From: Thermotogaceae bacterium
GTDB taxonomy: Bacteria; Thermotogota; Thermotogae; Thermotogales; Thermotogaceae
Length of the DNA stretch: 5,726 nt
Assembly (NCBI GenBank): GCA_021161105.1
Contig: JAGHBG010000234.1
Location: 1 to 5,726, forward strand
Reading direction: 5' to 3'
Each line of letters opens with the position of its first letter. The stretch's first letter is position 1. The notes under the pieces were generated by a model, which worked only from the letters and a program-made list of their open reading frames with translations, was not told the origin of the DNA and made no database searches. This document shows positions 1 through 5,495 of the stretch, piece by piece. Both the position numbers and the translations under genes were made by a program.

Positions 1-839
1 ATTTCAAGAAAGTAGAGGCTTTTGTGAAACATTTTGGAGGTAAAATCTTTATCGATGAGATCAGCGGGCTTTCAGTCATAACCGGAATAGAAGACGAAGA
101 TGCTCTAAAGACTGTATCTTCATATATAAACAAAATTTCAACAACGCCAAAGCAGATAGAGATTGAAGTGCGACTTGTAGATGAAATCCTTTCTAAAAAT
201 AACAGCCTTACAACAACAACAAATCTTGGTATACCAATAGCAGGAGGAAACGTATCTATAAGTCCTGACGGTTTAACGTTCACCACAGATATATTAAACG
301 CTTCTCAGTATGAAAATTACCTGAAAGGATTGTTGAACTCTCAATTAAGCGTTGATCATTTTTCCGAACAAACCTCGGGCAAATCCAAAATACTGGCCGC
401 ACCTCGCGTAATAACAACAAGCGGAGAAAAAGCCAGCATATTCATAGGAGACAAGGAAATGTACGTTCTTCCAGGTGGCACACCATTAACCCAAAATTAC
501 GGTGTCGAATTAACGATAACACCAACATACAGGCCAGACGGAACCATTGAACTTGATATAATTGTAAAGGTGAGCAACTCTGCTCCAGGCAATCAGGGAG
601 GAGAAAAACTATTGGCTTCTCAAAGATCCAGAGAAGCGAACACAAAGGTTATAATTGAAGACGGTCAAACTATAGTTATAGGAGGACTCATGAGAGAAAT
701 CACCGAAAAGAAAGTAAGCAAACTCCCATTTTTAGGTGATCTTCCAATAATTGGAGTCCTGTTTCGTTCCACCAATGAGATATCTGAAAAGAGGAATTTA
801 ACCATATTTATAACGGCAAAGGTCGTGAGAGCATGGTAA
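1..839 (+). CDS. Secretin C-terminal part (PilQ/GspD-type), 5' end outside window
   Basis: Outer-membrane secretin, the multimeric gate of type II secretion or type IV pilus systems. The frame is open from the first codon (nt 3-5) and the product already reads as coherent protein there, so the gene begins upstream; the GTG at nt 24 is internal. About 278 residues are visible. After the tail of a small N-domain (ending near nt 150), the secretin domain opens with the KQIEIEVRLVDEI stretch. It continues through the ILAAPRV strand (nt 390-410), the VELTITPTYRPDGTIELDI segment and the family signature GQTIVIGGLM (nt 663-692), followed by LPFLGDLPIIGVLFR (nt 723-767). The protein stops soon after the last beta strands, so no long pilotin-binding S-domain is present, which is more PilQ-like than classic GspD. 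The TAA stop overlaps the start of the next gene. The family is certain; pilus versus type II role is not decidable here. Confidence 0.93.
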   Translation, partial: FKKVEAFVKHFGGKIFIDEISGLSVITGIEDEDALKTVSSYINKISTTPKQIEIEVRLVDEILSKNNSLTTTTNLGIPIAGGNVSISPDGLTFTTDILNASQYENYLKGLLNSQLSVDHFSEQTSGKSKILAAPRVITTSGEKASIFIGDKEMYVLPGGTPLTQNYGVELTITPTYRPDGTIELDIIVKVSNSAPGNQGGEKLLASQRSREANTKVIIEDGQTIVIGGLMREITEKKVSKLPFLGDLPIIGVLFRSTNEISEKRNLTIFITAKVVRAW

Positions 840-1666
840 GAAAACCTGTGGTTGCAGGGATGTTTTATCCTTCATCAAAAAAGGATCTAATACTATCGAT
901 AGAAAATGCATTTTCAGGTTCGTTGGGACCGGGCAAACTGCCGGAGAAAAACTCAAAGTCACTTCCAAAACCCGTTGGTGTTATAGTTCCTCATGCGGGA
1001 TATGTATACAGTGGACAGGTAGCTGCATGGGCATATTATGAGCTTTCAAAGAAAGGAAAACCACAAACAGCTATACTCATAGGTCCAAACCATACAGGAT
1101 ATGGAAAACCAGTTAGCATATTCCCGGGTGGCAAATGGCAGACTCCTCTGGGTAACCTTGAAGTGGATGAAAACGCTGTCCAGATATTACTCGAAAACTC
1201 CGACATGGCATCTTCTGATACAGCCGCACACACCATGGAGCATTCTCTGGAAGTCCAGCTTCCCTTCCTGCAATATCTATATGGCAACAGCATAAAAATA
1301 GTTCCAATAACCATGCTTGATCAATCCCCGAAAGCCGCCGCTGATCTTTCAAAGGCAATTTCTGTATACCTGTCTCTATACCCAAACACCGTTGTTATCG
1401 CATCCACTGATTTGAACCATTACGATGATCATGAAACAACTGTAAGAAAAGATAAATTGATAATAGAAGCCATCGAATCGGGAGATCCAAGAATTCTTTA
1501 CACCGCCATCTATGAAGCCAACGTCTCTATGTGCGGCTACGGTCCGGTTACAACACTAATGCTTCTTAACCTTGGAAGAGTCAGAATTTTAAAACATGCA
1601 ACCAGTGGAGAAATATCTGGAGACTTCTTAGAGGTCGTGGGATACTTAAGTGCTATCTACGAATGA
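833..1666 (+). CDS. amrB: MEMO1-family protein (AmmeMemoRadiSam system protein B)
   Basis: A 277-residue cytosolic protein of the MEMO family, which has a fold related to extradiol dioxygenases. In many prokaryotes it accompanies AMMECR1 and radical-SAM partners, but the chemistry is unsettled. It begins MVRKPVVAGMFYP, the normal family N-terminus, supporting the ATG at 833, and its length is typical. Putative metal-site residues are all present: H54 in PHAGY, H87 in GPNHTG, H196 in STDLNHY and C234 in MCGYGP, matching H49, H81, H192 and C244 of human MEMO1 as I remember them. EHSLEVQLPFL (136-146) is also diagnostic. The start lies inside the end of the secretin gene (ATGGTAA, 7-bp overlap) with only a weak purine-rich ribosome site, so translation is probably coupled. 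No AMMECR1 or radical-SAM gene follows in the window; the gene instead meets murJ tail-to-tail. Role unknown. Confidence 0.95.
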   Translation: MVRKPVVAGMFYPSSKKDLILSIENAFSGSLGPGKLPEKNSKSLPKPVGVIVPHAGYVYSGQVAAWAYYELSKKGKPQTAILIGPNHTGYGKPVSIFPGGKWQTPLGNLEVDENAVQILLENSDMASSDTAAHTMEHSLEVQLPFLQYLYGNSIKIVPITMLDQSPKAAADLSKAISVYLSLYPNTVVIASTDLNHYDDHETTVRKDKLIIEAIESGDPRILYTAIYEANVSMCGYGPVTTLMLLNLGRVRILKHATSGEISGDFLEVVGYLSAIYE

Positions 1667-3074
1667 ACCTGTAAACTTCCTTCGCCTTTTCTGAGTTGAG
1701 TGATATTAAAGTTAAAAAGTACACAGAGGCTGCAATTAGAACAAGAAATAGTGTAAACAGCCGGCTGTTTCCAAGCGGTCTGGCTAAATATAACATCGCT
1801 CCCATTACAGCACTGGACAAAACTATCTTTAAATTCTCTTTGTATAAAACGCTAATCTCTTTTCTCAATAAAAAGAACACGCTCCCAACCATTCCTGCAA
1901 TTGATGTGGCAAGAGCTATACCCGAAGCTCCCATAATCCTTCCAAGAATCACATCCAGAACTCCATTGGTTGATGTTACCAGTATCGAAGCATAAAGCGG
2001 AATCGACATCCTTTTAGAAGAATGATGATATCTCAGGGCAATATAATAAAGTGAATAAGGAACAATACCTATCGAATACATTGCGAGAACCTTTGCCGTG
2101 TTTAAAACCGCAAATTCATCGAATTTACCATAACCATAAATAAGGTATATCAAATCTTTTGAAAGAATAAAAAGCCCCAAAAAAGAGGGCAATGTGAATA
2201 AAAGAACGGTTTCAACGGCATCTTTCATCTCTTTTTCTTTCTTTTCCTTCCCGCTCATTTTGCTAAGCGCCACAGTCGAAACCGCCACGCTGAAAAGCCC
2301 CAATGGAAGCTGATAAAGCCTTGATGCAAGTTGCAGAAAGCTTATGGAACCATATCCTAAAAAAGAAGCAACATTAACATCAACAAGCAAATTAAGCTGA
2401 TTTGCCATCATGGCAAGAGTTGCCTGAGAAAACGCCTTCCAGAAACCTTTCATTTTATTAAAGACAAACTTATAGTTAAAATACTTCACTGCTTTTACAC
2501 CAAGAGCTATCGCTGCCGCAAGTCCTCCAAGCACAAATCCAACCGCACTCCAGAATACATCCTTTCCTGCTAAAGTTCCCACTATCACGCCTACATTCAT
2601 TAAAAACGGTGAAAGAGCTGGAAGGAAAAACTTATCATGGCTGTTCAGAATGGAGTAAAAAACTGCCCATAGAAAAATTTCCGGGACAAAAAGAACTGTA
2701 ATCCTTACAAGTCTTTCTATTTGTTCCTTTCCTTCAACATTGTATCCCACCGCAAAAACGCTGGAAACAATTCCTGGAAAGATCTCAACAATGACAACAA
2801 TAGCAAATGTTATGATTAAAAATGTGTTTATAACGGAGGAAACAAAACCGTCTCTATCTTCAACGCTTTTGTAAAAGGGAACAAAGGACGAACCTAAAGC
2901 ACCTTCACCGAATATCTTTCTTAAAAAGAAAGGAAATATTATTGAAACAAGATAGGCATCCAGAACTCCTGATGCTCCGTAAATAGCCGCTAAGGTTACA
3001 TCCCTTGCAAGCCCGAATATTCTCGATATAAACGTAGCAACGCTAAAAGCAATACTCCCAGCAAGAACACTCAT
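1653..3074 (-). CDS. murJ: Lipid II flippase MurJ (MviN family)
   Basis: Polytopic inner-membrane flippase of the MOP exporter superfamily that moves lipid II across the membrane for peptidoglycan synthesis. The 473-residue product is almost the length of Thermosipho africanus MurJ (about 475) and shorter than E. coli MurJ (511). The N-terminus shows the family pattern SRIFGLARDV. The central-cavity residues important in MurJ are present: R18, R24, D25, R52 and E57, plus R252 in ASRLYQLPLGLF, equivalent to the TM7/TM8 arginine R255 of the Thermosipho protein. The rest alternates between hydrophobic helices and short charged loops, consistent with about 13-14 membrane segments. The ATG sits in the ATGA overlap with the upstream EamA gene and has only a weak ribosome site (AGGGG, well upstream), so coupled translation is likely. 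Its 3' end overlaps the MEMO gene by 14 bp on the other strand. Confidence 0.97.
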   Translation of the reverse strand: MSVLAGSIAFSVATFISRIFGLARDVTLAAIYGASGVLDAYLVSIIFPFFLRKIFGEGALGSSFVPFYKSVEDRDGFVSSVINTFLIITFAIVVIVEIFPGIVSSVFAVGYNVEGKEQIERLVRITVLFVPEIFLWAVFYSILNSHDKFFLPALSPFLMNVGVIVGTLAGKDVFWSAVGFVLGGLAAAIALGVKAVKYFNYKFVFNKMKGFWKAFSQATLAMMANQLNLLVDVNVASFLGYGSISFLQLASRLYQLPLGLFSVAVSTVALSKMSGKEKKEKEMKDAVETVLLFTLPSFLGLFILSKDLIYLIYGYGKFDEFAVLNTAKVLAMYSIGIVPYSLYYIALRYHHSSKRMSIPLYASILVTSTNGVLDVILGRIMGASGIALATSIAGMVGSVFFLLRKEISVLYKENLKIVLSSAVMGAMLYLARPLGNSRLFTLFLVLIAASVYFLTLISLNSEKAKEVYRFIRR

Positions 3075-3883
3075 AAGCTCTTAACCCCTGATATGATTAT
3101 AGCTCCAACCATAAGCATCGCTCCCAAAAGCTGGATGGGAGAAAGCGTCTCGTGAAGGATCATCCACGAAAACAAAGCCGCAAATATCGGCTCTCCCACA
3201 AATATAATAGCAGTAGTATTGCTCCCGATATGCTTCTGATATTTAACCTGAGCCCATATTCCAAAAACAGTTGAAAGCACCGCATTGTACAGTGCAGACA
3301 TAATCGCTCCACCCGATAGTCTCCAGCCTGTTCCTATACCAAAAACTGCATTCAAAGCTGATGTAATTGTGAATTGCGGCGTCAGCAAATCCTCTTCTTT
3401 GACTTTCTTAGAAAAAATCGTTATCAAAACCACATGGAAAGCAAAGGAAAGGGCACATAAAAGAGATAGAAAATCACCAAAATTGACCCCTCTCACACCA
3501 CCTGATAAAAGGTAAGATCCTATTCCAGCCATCGCAAGCCCTACAGCTTGATTTATATGAAGCTTTTCTCTCTCCAGAACCCATGATACAACAGGAACAA
3601 GAACCACATAAAGGGATGTGAAAAAACCATTTTTTGAAGCGGTCGTGTATTTAAGGCCAACGGTCTGTGTGAGATAACCTAAAGACAAAATAATTCCAAG
3701 AATGCTTCCATACTTCCAATTACCCTTTCCCCAAAATATATACGACAGCACAGCCGCTATTGCAAAACGAAAGGCTATATAGTTCATAGGTGATACATCA
3801 CCGATTATGAGCTTCTGTACAGGAAAAGATGTACCCCATATAACCGTAGCAAGCAAAAGAAAGAAGAAAGCTTTTCTTTTCAA
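3071..3883 (-). CDS. EamA-family (DMT superfamily) transporter
   Basis: A 270-residue membrane protein of the drug/metabolite transporter superfamily with two EamA repeats, probably 10 helices, in the cytoplasmic membrane. It starts MKRKAFFFLLLATVIWGTSFP, the usual first helix with the WGTSFP motif (16-21). Repeat 1 ends with the region around GLKYTTASKNGFF (76-88) and the PVVSWVLEREKL helix (97-108). Repeat 2 ends with EPIFAALFSWMILHE (231-245) and QLLGAMLMVGAIII (251-264). The start codon is TTG at 3883, chosen because an AGGAGG lies 7 nt upstream and length and N-terminus fit the family. The stop codon overlaps the murJ ATG by 4 bp (ATGA), making a two-gene operon. The substrate cannot be read from sequence: members export amino acids, nucleosides, metabolites or lipid-linked sugars. 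Pairing with murJ hints at an envelope role, but that is inference. Confidence 0.93.
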   Translation of the reverse strand: MKRKAFFFLLLATVIWGTSFPVQKLIIGDVSPMNYIAFRFAIAAVLSYIFWGKGNWKYGSILGIILSLGYLTQTVGLKYTTASKNGFFTSLYVVLVPVVSWVLEREKLHINQAVGLAMAGIGSYLLSGGVRGVNFGDFLSLLCALSFAFHVVLITIFSKKVKEEDLLTPQFTITSALNAVFGIGTGWRLSGGAIMSALYNAVLSTVFGIWAQVKYQKHIGSNTTAIIFVGEPIFAALFSWMILHETLSPIQLLGAMLMVGAIIISGVKSL

Positions 3884-3886
3884 TAT

Positions 3887-3896
3887 CCTCCCTCCT
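3887..3896 (-). promoter_or_regulatory. Ribosome binding site deciding the TTG start of the EamA gene
   Basis: Read on the minus strand, the bases before the coding region are GAGGAGGGAGGATA, then TTG. AGGAGG (3896-3891) is 7 nt from TTG, and a second GGAGG (3891-3887) is 3 nt away. No ATG or GTG is placed better, so TTG is the supported start. Confidence 0.8.
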
Positions 3897-3946
3897 CAAC
3901 AACGAATCAACATGGATTTTACCAGAGAGCGAATGGATTTTCATCA

Positions 3947-3952
3947 ATTATA
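3947..3952 (-). promoter_or_regulatory. Possible -10 element for the EamA-murJ operon
   Basis: The minus strand reads a perfect TATAAT here, which would start transcription near 3940, about 57 nt before the TTG start. The matching -35 is poor: the best hexamer at a 16-bp spacer is TGTATA, 3 of 6. The spacing to the gene is sensible, but the call rests on one hexamer in AT-rich DNA. Confidence 0.35.
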
Positions 3953-4087
3953 TTCTGACAAATGTTGCTATACAGGCGATATTAAGAATGGTGCAGAGAT
4001 ACACTAATGAAAATTTGGATTGAAAATACCTTGCGATAAAACACAATACCTCTTTACAAAGCACTTTTGACACAAAAAGCAAGCTTA

Positions 4088-4116
4088 TTGACAAAAATGA
4101 TTATTCAATTTATCAT
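4088..4116 (+). promoter_or_regulatory. Sigma-A type promoter of the arsR operon
   Basis: A perfect -35 TTGACA (4088-4093), a 17-bp spacer and TATCAT (4111-4116, 5 of 6 to TATAAT) make this the best promoter in the window. Transcription should begin near 4122-4124, giving a leader of about 175 nt before arsR. The last two bases of the -10 lie inside the palindrome at 4115-4130, so a bound repressor would block RNA polymerase. Confidence 0.75.
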
Positions 4117-4130
4117 GAACTTATGTTCAT
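4115..4130. promoter_or_regulatory. Probable ArsR/SmtB-type operator (6-4-6 palindrome)
   Basis: ATGAACTTATGTTCAT is a perfect 6-bp inverted repeat with a 4-bp centre. Its TGAA-6-TTCA core matches the layout of known SmtB/CzrA/ZiaR operators (TGAAC..TTCA type, 12-2-12 sites). It covers the end of the -10 and the expected start site of the arsR operon, the classical position for autorepression by the regulator encoded downstream. The palindrome is seen directly; binding by this ArsR protein is inferred. Confidence 0.72.
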
Positions 4131-4135
4131 ATGTG

Positions 4136-4151
4136 CATATATTCATATATG
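4136..4151. repeat. Second AT-rich palindrome (7-2-7) downstream of the operator
   Basis: CATATAT-TC-ATATATG is a perfect 7-bp inverted repeat centred about 21 bp from the operator centre, i.e. two helical turns. The motif TTCATAT occurs both in the operator (4126-4132) and here (4142-4148), 16 bp apart. It may be a secondary operator site, but in such AT-rich DNA it could be chance. Confidence 0.4.
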
Positions 4152-4171
4152 GTTGAATTATAGTGAATATA
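4138..4171. repeat. Inverted repeat TATATTCA / TGAATATA (8-bp arms, 18-bp spacer)
   Basis: The arms at 4138-4145 and 4164-4171 are perfect reverse complements and share the TTCA/TGAA half-site of the operator, in the opposite orientation. It overlaps the palindrome at 4136-4151 and lies in the transcribed leader, so it could act as DNA (accessory sites) or as a weak RNA stem. Confidence 0.4.
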
Positions 4172-4213
4172 AATCTTTTAAAGAAGAACTCGAATCTTTG
4201 ACATTTCTAGAAA

Positions 4214-4230
4214 ATGCAGTTCGTACGCAT
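4214..4230 (+). other. Small leader hairpin upstream of arsR
   Basis: The transcript can form a stem with pairs 4214-4230, 4215-4229, 4216-4228 and 4217-4227, a bulged A4218, then 4219-4226 and 4220-4225, closing a UCGU loop. No U-run follows, so it is not a terminator. Short and of uncertain meaning. Confidence 0.3.
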
Positions 4231-4287
4231 ATCTAAAGTCTGTGGGATTAACTCGTAAACAGTGCATTTGATAATAAATCGAATTTT

Positions 4288-4293
4288 GGAGGT
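4288..4293 (+). promoter_or_regulatory. Ribosome binding site of arsR
   Basis: GGAGGT lies 5 nt before the ATG at 4299. It is the only strong site near the start of the regulator gene and fixes that start. Confidence 0.85.
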
Positions 4294-4298
4294 GGATT

Positions 4299-4613
4299 AT
4301 GAGCAAAAAAATTGAGAAACTAAAATACGATGATGACTATTTTTACAACCTTGCAGCTTTTTTCTCAATTTTCTCTGATCCAACAAGATTAAAGATTTTA
4401 CACGCTTTATTGGACGGTGAAAAATGTGTTAAGAAAATCAGCGAAATAGTTGGATTAAACCAATCCACATGTTCTCATCAATTAAAGATATTAAGGCAGC
4501 ACAAAGTTGTAAAGATAAAAAGAGAGGGAAGATTCGTAAGATATTCATTAAATGACGACCATATTAAAAAACTGATGAATGTTGGTGAAGAGCATTTATC
4601 CGAAGAAAATTGA
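4299..4613 (+). CDS. ArsR/SmtB-family repressor with an SmtB/CzrA-like alpha5 metal site
   Basis: A 104-residue winged-helix dimeric repressor of the ArsR/SmtB family, which leaves its operator when the inducer binds. The core is typical: SDPTRLKILHALLDGE (26-41), recognition helix around NQSTCSHQLKILRQH (54-68) and wing KREGRFVRYSL (74-84). The alpha3 metal box, ELCVCDL in CadC/ArsR, is EKCVKKI here, leaving one cysteine (C43) and no CxC pair. By contrast the last helix keeps D86-x-H88, H99 and E102 with the exact spacing of SmtB D104, H106, H117 and E120, the alpha5 Zn/Co site also used by CzrA. A second cysteine, C58, lies in the recognition helix. The sequence thus points to a divalent-metal sensor rather than a classical arsenite sensor. 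A palindrome of the right type overlaps its promoter, so it is probably autoregulated. The TauE/SafE gene follows after 12 bp. Confidence 0.93.
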   Translation: MSKKIEKLKYDDDYFYNLAAFFSIFSDPTRLKILHALLDGEKCVKKISEIVGLNQSTCSHQLKILRQHKVVKIKREGRFVRYSLNDDHIKKLMNVGEEHLSEEN

Positions 4614-4618
4614 GGAGG
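4612..4618 (+). promoter_or_regulatory. Ribosome binding site of the TauE/SafE gene, overlapping the arsR stop
   Basis: GAGGAGG shares its first two bases with the arsR TGA and lies 7 nt before the ATG at 4626. This suggests coordinated translation of the two genes and selects 4626 as the permease start. Confidence 0.8.
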
Positions 4619-4625
4619 CGACATA

Positions 4626-5396
4626 ATGATTTTGCTCGGAATAATTTTGTTCTTCATAACCGTTGTTTTATCCATGTTAGGAAAAGGCGGAGGAGAATTT
4701 TTTGTTCCAATATTCCTGGCATATGGCATTCCATATCACCAAGCTGCCTCAGCTTCTTTATTTATATTAATGATTTCAGGCTTTGTGATGACGCTGGTAT
4801 ACCACAGAAAAACCCTAATAGATTGGTACACCGGTCTGATCTTGATAGCGTCCGTTGCAAGTGGTTCTTTTTTAGGTGGATTTGTTTCTGCAAAAGTTAG
4901 CGTCACAGTGCTTAAAGTTACCTTTTCAATATTACTGTTCGTATCAGCATTTTTAATTTCAAGAAAAAAGGAAAGTTTAAATATTAAGATTGGTCCGGGA
5001 TTAAAGAGAAAATGCTGCAATCATGAATATGAAATCCCGCTTTTAATAATAATACCCTCTGTTTTTCTGATAGGATTTGTAGCTGGTATGGTAGGAATTT
5101 CAGGAGGAGGATTAATCGTTCCCCTGTTAATTATTTTAGGTAATATGCCCATAAGATTAGCTTTTGCAACGAATTCTCTTATGGTGCTATTCTCGGCAAC
5201 AACAGGATTTATAGGTAAGGGATTGAGTGTAGGCATAGATTGGAAATTCAATATAACAGTAGCCATATTTGCATCCATAGGTTCTCTAATAGGATCCAGC
5301 CTTTCAACTAAGGTAAAAACGGAAAATCTTAAGAAAATTTTTGTTTATGTCATTTTAATAGCGGCGATTTGGATGATGGTGAAGGTGTTTATTTAA
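4626..5396 (+). CDS. TauE/SafE-family permease
   Basis: A 256-residue polytopic inner-membrane protein of the TauE/SafE family (often annotated sulfite exporter). Members move sulfur-containing or other small organic anions, and most are uncharacterised. The internal duplication is clear: GKGGGEFFVP (19-28) in the first half and GISGGGLIVP (157-166) in the second. Each is followed by an A-rich helix pair (HQAASASLFILMISG 38-52; RLAFATNSLMVLFSATTG 177-194). Length and the hydrophobic pattern fit the usual 7-9 helices. The charged K20/E24 beside the first glycine motif is notable. The central hydrophilic loop (112-137) carries a CCNH cluster (C130, C131, H133). The ATG has an excellent ribosome site 12 bp after arsR, so the two are co-transcribed and the permease should be induced by the ArsR ligand. 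Substrate not readable; given the regulator, thiolated, metal-linked or sulfur anions are possible. Confidence 0.9.
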   Translation: MILLGIILFFITVVLSMLGKGGGEFFVPIFLAYGIPYHQAASASLFILMISGFVMTLVYHRKTLIDWYTGLILIASVASGSFLGGFVSAKVSVTVLKVTFSILLFVSAFLISRKKESLNIKIGPGLKRKCCNHEYEIPLLIIIPSVFLIGFVAGMVGISGGGLIVPLLIILGNMPIRLAFATNSLMVLFSATTGFIGKGLSVGIDWKFNITVAIFASIGSLIGSSLSTKVKTENLKKIFVYVILIAAIWMMVKVFI

Positions 5397-5456
5397 CATG
5401 GTAACAGAAACATTGCCGTGTCTCACAAAGGATTTTTACATACTTAATTAGCATAT

Positions 5457-5475
5457 GAAATATTTATCCTATTTC
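5457..5475. repeat. Short inverted repeat before the last gene
   Basis: GAAATA (5457-5462) and TATTTC (5470-5475) are perfect reverse complements with a 7-nt spacer, ending 8 nt before the ribosome site of the next gene. It could form a weak RNA stem or be an operator-like site. The 99-bp gap it lies in holds no convincing promoter and no terminator. Confidence 0.3.
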
Positions 5476-5483
5476 TTGAACTT

Positions 5484-5489
5484 GGAGGT
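5484..5489 (+). promoter_or_regulatory. Ribosome binding site of the ACR3/BASS-type gene
   Basis: GGAGGT lies 6 nt before the ATG at 5496 and sets the start of the truncated final gene. Confidence 0.85.
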
Positions 5490-5495
5490 AAAAAT

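Larger units (their letters stand above)
3884..4298. other. Intergenic region between divergent operons (415 bp, AT-rich)
   Basis: This region separates the minus-strand EamA-murJ operon from the plus-strand arsR operon. The left part (3884-3960) carries the EamA ribosome site and a possible minus-strand TATAAT. A weaker plus-strand pair (CTGACA 3955-3960, GATATT 3978-3983, 17-bp spacer) is also seen but not relied on. The right part carries the strong arsR promoter, its palindromic operator and a long leader, listed separately. The densest part is very AT-rich: 14 G/C in the 60 bases 4081-4140. One plus-strand frame (4024-4236) is free of stops but has no usable start before 4123 and contains the promoter, so I do not call it a gene. 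No RNA gene or transposon remnant is recognised. Confidence 0.75.

Noticed and set aside
24..839. Secretin gene starting at the GTG at 24
   Set aside because: The frame is open and protein-like back to the window edge and the visible part is only the C-terminal secretin domain; no ribosome site precedes the GTG.
1696..1995. Plus-strand 99-codon frame opposite the murJ 3' region
   Set aside because: Antisense shadow of murJ with no ribosome site and no family features.
3807..4007. Plus-strand 66-codon frame running from the EamA gene into the intergenic region
   Set aside because: Overlaps the EamA start and its ribosome site antisense; composition not protein-like.
4067..4072. Additional TTGACA hexamers at 4067-4072 and 4198-4203 as further promoters
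   Set aside because: Neither has a reasonable -10 at 15-19 bp; only the copy at 4088 is correctly paired.
4024..4236. Stop-free 71-codon plus-strand frame in the intergenic region, considered as a decayed gene
   Set aside because: No start codon before 4123, no recognisable homology, and it contains the best promoter and operator of the window.
4299..4613. BigR/SqrR-type persulfide sensor, suggested by the TauE/SafE neighbour
   Set aside because: That type needs a cysteine in helix 2 and another in the C-terminal helix; here the helix-2 position looks to be H35 and the last helix has no cysteine but an intact D/H/H/E metal site.
4610..4900. Alternative plus-strand frame starting at the end of arsR
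   Set aside because: Out of frame with the clear TauE/SafE protein, rich in C, R and H residues without domain logic, and lacking the ribosome spacing that the ATG at 4626 has.
5398..5451. 17-codon frame directly after the TauE/SafE gene
   Set aside because: Too short, no well-placed ribosome site, no recognisable motif.
5397..5495. Terminator or separate promoter between the TauE/SafE gene and the last gene
   Set aside because: No GC-rich hairpin with T-run; TTTACA at 5435-5440 has no good -10 at normal spacing.
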